Of a stretch of 15,799 nucleotides of DNA, positions 12,962 through 15,799 are shown one piece after another; the first letter of the stretch is position 1, and every line of letters begins with the position of its first letter. Location of the stretch: positions 1 through 15,799 of the forward strand of contig SCUR01000308.1 of assembly GCA_004297235.1 (NCBI GenBank). The letters run 5' to 3'. The notes beneath the pieces are model-generated. The model saw nothing but the letters and a program-made list of their open reading frames with translations, was not told the DNA's origin and did not search any database. Source of the stretch: Candidatus Manganitrophaceae bacterium (GTDB taxonomy: Bacteria; Nitrospirota; Nitrospiria; SBBL01; Manganitrophaceae). A program made the translations under genes and the position numbers.

Positions 12962-14118
12962 AAACGATTCCCTATGGGCGACAGACCATCGGGGAGGAAG
13001 ACATTCAGGCGGTCGTCGATGTGCTTCGCTCCGATTGGCTGACCCAAGGGCCGACGATCGAAGCCTTCGAAGAGGCGCTCGCCGCTTATTGCGGCGCGCG
13101 TTATGCCGTCGTTTGCGCGTCGGGAACCGCCGCGCTTCATCTGGCCTATCAGGTCGCCGGCGTGGGAGCCGGGGATCTCATCCTGACCTCTCCGAATACC
13201 TTTGCCGCCACCGCCAACGCGGCCCTCTACCTCGGTGCAAAGCCGGTCTTCTCCGATATCGATCCGGCCACCTATAATCTGAATCCTGCTCAGATCGAGC
13301 AGACCCTCTCGACCCTTCGGTCCGACGGCTCCCGTTTCAAAGCGATTGTCCCGGTTCATTTTGCGGGGACTCCCTGTGAGATGGAGTCGATCTCAAAAAT
13401 CGCCGATCGACACCGGCTCATCGTGATTGAAGATGCCTGCCACGCCCTCGGCGCCTCTTATGCCGGGAAAAAAGTCGGCGGTCTCTCCGACATGACCGTG
13501 TTCAGTTTTCACCCGGTGAAGACGATCACCACCGGGGAGGGGGGAGCGATCCTCACCAATCAAGAGGAATATTATCAGCGGCTGAAGCGGCTCCGATCGC
13601 ACGGAATCGAGCGGACCCATTTTAGGGAGGAATCCCACGGGGCGTGGTACCACGAGATTCAGGAGCTCGGATGTAATTATCGGATGACCGACCTTCAGGC
13701 GGCGCTCGGACGCTCGCAGCTAAAAAAAGTCGATCGGTTCGTGGCGAGAAGAAGAGAAATTGCGGCGCTCTATCAGGCGGCCTTCAAAGGGAACGCCTCT
13801 TTCGATCTGCCGGTGGAGAGATCCGCGGACGTTTCCTCGTATCATCTCTATCCCATTCGTCTGAAAGATCCCTTCAAAGCGAAAAAGAAGGAAATTTTCA
13901 GCCGTCTACGCGCGGAGGGCCTGGGAGTTCAGGTCCATTATCTTCCGGTCTATTGGCATCCGATCTATCAGAAGCTCGGTTACCGAAAGGGACTCTGTCC
14001 GGCCGCCGAGGATTTTTATCAAAGAGAGATCAGTCTTCCCCTCTTTCCCGCGATGAGCCAGGAAGAGGTGGCGTATGTCATCGAAACGGTCCATCGGGTC
14101 TTTCGAGAATATGCATAG
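12958..14118 (+). CDS. pseC: UDP-4-keto-sugar aminotransferase, PseC
   Basis: PseC transfers an amino group from glutamate to C4 of the PseB product, the second step of pseudaminic acid synthesis. The 386-residue protein is a PLP enzyme of the DegT/DnrJ/EryC1/StrS family. The start MKTIPYGRQTIGEEDIQAV is typical of PseC. SGTAALH (55-61) binds the cofactor phosphate, IEDACHALGA (157-166) carries the PLP-contacting D159, and SFHPVKTITTGEGG (183-196) contains the Schiff-base lysine K188. LGCNYRMTDLQAALGRSQL is the family C-domain motif. It starts in the pseB stop (ATGA), implying coupled translation. A related sugar aminotransferase is possible, but adjacency to pseB makes PseC the best call. 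Confidence 0.92.
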   Translation: MKTIPYGRQTIGEEDIQAVVDVLRSDWLTQGPTIEAFEEALAAYCGARYAVVCASGTAALHLAYQVAGVGAGDLILTSPNTFAATANAALYLGAKPVFSDIDPATYNLNPAQIEQTLSTLRSDGSRFKAIVPVHFAGTPCEMESISKIADRHRLIVIEDACHALGASYAGKKVGGLSDMTVFSFHPVKTITTGEGGAILTNQEEYYQRLKRLRSHGIERTHFREESHGAWYHEIQELGCNYRMTDLQAALGRSQLKKVDRFVARRREIAALYQAAFKGNASFDLPVERSADVSSYHLYPIRLKDPFKAKKKEIFSRLRAEGLGVQVHYLPVYWHPIYQKLGYRKGLCPAAEDFYQREISLPLFPAMSQEEVAYVIETVHRVFREYA

Positions 14119-14158
14119 TATGCCCTCAGTCCCTTCATCTACCGGCGGGGAGATCCAG

Positions 14159-15040
14159 ATGAAGTGGATCCTTGGATCTGCGAATTTCGGTTTGTCCTAC
14201 GGCATCGCGAATGGAAAGAAGTTGAGCCGCGCACAGGTTTTTGACATTCTCCAAACGGCCCAGTCTCAAAGGGTGTGGGGAATCGATACCGCCCAGGCCT
14301 ACGGCGATGCTGAAACGGTGATCGGAGAATACTTCAAAGAGCAGAGCAAGAGATTTCGGATCATCACCAAACTCTCCTCGAAAGTCTATCAAGATTCAAA
14401 AGAGGTGGAGAAAGAGATTACCGATTCCCTCCGTGCAATGAACATCGATTCGATCGATGTTCTCCTCCTCCACTCTTACGAAACGTATCGACAGTCCGGA
14501 AAGGTGATCCTTCCGGTCCTTCAAGCGCTCTGGAAGGAAAAGGTCATCGGGCGATACGGCCTCTCCGTTTATCATCCGGAAGAGGCGATCGAAGCCGCAG
14601 GCGATTTCAAAGAAGCGCTGACGATCGAGTTCCCAATCAACCTTTTTGACCGGCGTTTTCTGAAGGGGTGCCTCCTCGAACGGCTGAATTCGGAGGGGAC
14701 CTTTTTGCTGGCGCGGTCCGTATTTCTACAAGGACTCTTCTTTATGAAGGGGCCGGCCCTCCAGGGGGACCTGAGAAAGGTGAAGAAAAAAGTGGAGGCC
14801 ATCGCCGAACTTGCCGAGAAGGCAAATTTAAGGCCGGAGTGGCTCCCTCTGACGTTTGTTGCCACCCAACCCTGGGTCGATGGGGTCGTGATCGGGGTCG
14901 ATTCCGCGGACCATCTGAGGGTGAATCTTCAGGCCCTCACCAAAGAGAATCTCGCTCGATATCGTGAAATCGAGGATCAACTCGCCGACCTGGAGGTCGA
15001 GGACGAAGCGATCCTTCTCCCTTACCGGTGGGAACGATGA
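14159..15040 (+). CDS. Aldo/keto reductase in the pse cluster
   Basis: This 293-residue protein is an aldo/keto reductase (NAD(P)H-dependent TIM barrel). The opening KWILGSANFGLSYGI fits the first strand. The catalytic tetrad is complete: D43 and Y48 in GIDTAQAYGD, K71 in IITKLSS, H105 in VLLLHSYETY. Genes like it occur in surface-sugar clusters, where they could reduce a keto-sugar or keto-acid intermediate, but it is not one of the six standard Pse enzymes, so its substrate is unknown. I chose the ATG at 14159, six bases after GGGGAG (14147-14152). The frame is open to an ATG at 14075 inside pseC, which would add 28 residues without family support. The stop overlaps the next gene by four bases. 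Confidence 0.85.
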   Translation: MKWILGSANFGLSYGIANGKKLSRAQVFDILQTAQSQRVWGIDTAQAYGDAETVIGEYFKEQSKRFRIITKLSSKVYQDSKEVEKEITDSLRAMNIDSIDVLLLHSYETYRQSGKVILPVLQALWKEKVIGRYGLSVYHPEEAIEAAGDFKEALTIEFPINLFDRRFLKGCLLERLNSEGTFLLARSVFLQGLFFMKGPALQGDLRKVKKKVEAIAELAEKANLRPEWLPLTFVATQPWVDGVVIGVDSADHLRVNLQALTKENLARYREIEDQLADLEVEDEAILLPYRWER

Positions 15041-15799
15041 AGATCTTATTTCCGGATACGGCTTCCCTCGTTTCGATGGAGGGCGTGAATCTGAAGCAGG
15101 GAACGGTTGCGAAGGAAGAGAGGCCGGTCCTCTTTCCTCAGTATCCCTGGGAGGGGATTCACACCTATCTCTATGGCTCGGTCTTGGAGAAAAACGGGCA
15201 GCTGCGGATGTGGTACCAGTCGTATCTCGATGGGGATGATTTCTTCGTGAACTACGCGCAATCCCGCGACGGAAAGTTATGGGAGAAGCCCCTGTTAAAC
15301 AAGTGGCGGATTGATGAGAAGCGGTTTTATCCGACCCTCGAATCGGAGGAAGAGCGGGCAGCAAAGGCGATCGCGTTTAGAAACGGGAGCCCGGGCTACT
15401 GGAAGACGAACATCGTTTCGACCTATCACATTCCGAGCGTGATCTACGATTCAAACGATTCGACCTATCCCTATAAATTATTCGGTTTTGCCAATGACGG
15501 CTACCGGGTTGCCTTTTCAAAAGACGGCATTCGGTTCAAGGAGTACGAGGGAAATCCTGTCCTCCCGCTGATGCGATTTCCCAATCCGAAGACAAAGAAA
15601 ACTTGGGTCAGCGATGTCTCCCCCGTCTTTAAGGACGATCTGAAAAAGAAGTTCATCGCCTTTGCCAAAACCTACGTCATCGACGAAGAGGGAAGAACGC
15701 GGCGATCGGTCGGCTATTCCGAGAGCGACGACTTTGTCCGGTGGTCGCAGCCGGAAACGATCTGGACCCCCTCCGAAGCGGACGATCGGTTGGCCGTCG
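15037..15799 (+). CDS. Partial beta-propeller protein, GH32/GH43-like
   Basis: The frame opens at ATG 15037, inside the aldo/keto reductase stop (ATGA), and runs off the window after 254 codons without a stop. The translation looks like blades of a five-bladed beta-propeller of the GH32/GH43/arabinanase type. Repeating strand-turn motifs occur at AQSRDGKLWEKP (75-86), AFSKDGIRFKEY (159-170) and GYSESDDFVRWSQP (227-239), with hydrophobic strands such as KLFGFAND and KKFIAFAKTY between them. No signal peptide is visible, so it is probably cytoplasmic. I cannot assign catalytic residues. It may be a glycan-processing enzyme or a non-catalytic sugar-binding protein in the flagellin-glycosylation cluster. 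Function unassigned. Confidence 0.7.
   Translation, partial: MKILFPDTASLVSMEGVNLKQGTVAKEERPVLFPQYPWEGIHTYLYGSVLEKNGQLRMWYQSYLDGDDFFVNYAQSRDGKLWEKPLLNKWRIDEKRFYPTLESEEERAAKAIAFRNGSPGYWKTNIVSTYHIPSVIYDSNDSTYPYKLFGFANDGYRVAFSKDGIRFKEYEGNPVLPLMRFPNPKTKKTWVSDVSPVFKDDLKKKFIAFAKTYVIDEEGRTRRSVGYSESDDFVRWSQPETIWTPSEADDRLAV

Noticed and set aside
14075..14158. Upstream start of the aldo/keto reductase overlapping pseC
   Set aside because: The extra 28 residues are low in family character, and a strong SD (GGGGAG) sits six bases before the ATG at 14159.

Overview
The window is one continuous stretch of flagellar assembly genes followed by the start of a flagellin-sugar (pseudaminic acid type) locus. 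All genes are on the + strand. It comes from a diderm, motile bacterium: it encodes a lipoprotein L-ring subunit (FlgH), a P-ring (FlgI) and the P-ring chaperone FlgA. The csrA-fliW pair, the short FlgJ without a muramidase domain, and the gene order flgF-G-A-H-I-J-M-N-K-L-csrA-fliW point away from the enteric gammaproteobacteria. They suit Nitrospirota or the former deltaproteobacteria. The exact phylum is an inference.

Layout. 18-758 is motB, and the upstream motA is probably just outside the window. 788-2023 is an EAL-HDOD protein, the only gene in the flagellar block that is not structural or a known assembly regulator. 2024-2285 is a regulatory gap with a very good sigma-54 promoter (2223-2238), a FleQ-like box (2049-2062) and a perfect inverted repeat. 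2286-10889 is the rod, ring and hook-junction operon flgFGAHIJMNKL. Inside it, flgM has its own sigma-28 (FliA) promoter at 6928-6954, overlapping the end of flgJ. 11005-11735 is csrA-fliW, the post-transcriptional control pair for flagellin synthesis. 11736-11974 is a second regulatory gap, with another sigma-54 promoter (11906-11921) and another FleQ-like box (11831-11844). 11975-15799 is pseB, pseC, an aldo/keto reductase and a truncated beta-propeller protein resembling glycoside hydrolases, joined by ATGA overlaps or short gaps.

How the genes work together. The reading fits a tiered flagellar hierarchy. A sigma-54 enhancer-binding protein of the FleQ/FlrC type would turn on the flgF operon and, through the same kind of box, the pse genes. 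FliA would then drive extra flgM (anti-FliA) with the export chaperone flgN and the junction proteins flgK/flgL. CsrA and FliW would adjust flagellin translation to export. PseB/PseC begin synthesis of the nonulosonic acid that decorates flagellin.

Three places carry dispersed, GC-rich repetitive palindromes or tandem repeats: 3048-3172, 5439-5465 and 9559-9640. One of them supplies the start codon of flgI. I found no rRNA, tRNA, CRISPR array or insertion sequence. Most of the window is ordinary flagellar biology. The interest lies in the regulatory architecture, the intergenic repeats, and the two unassigned enzymes attached to the pse genes.
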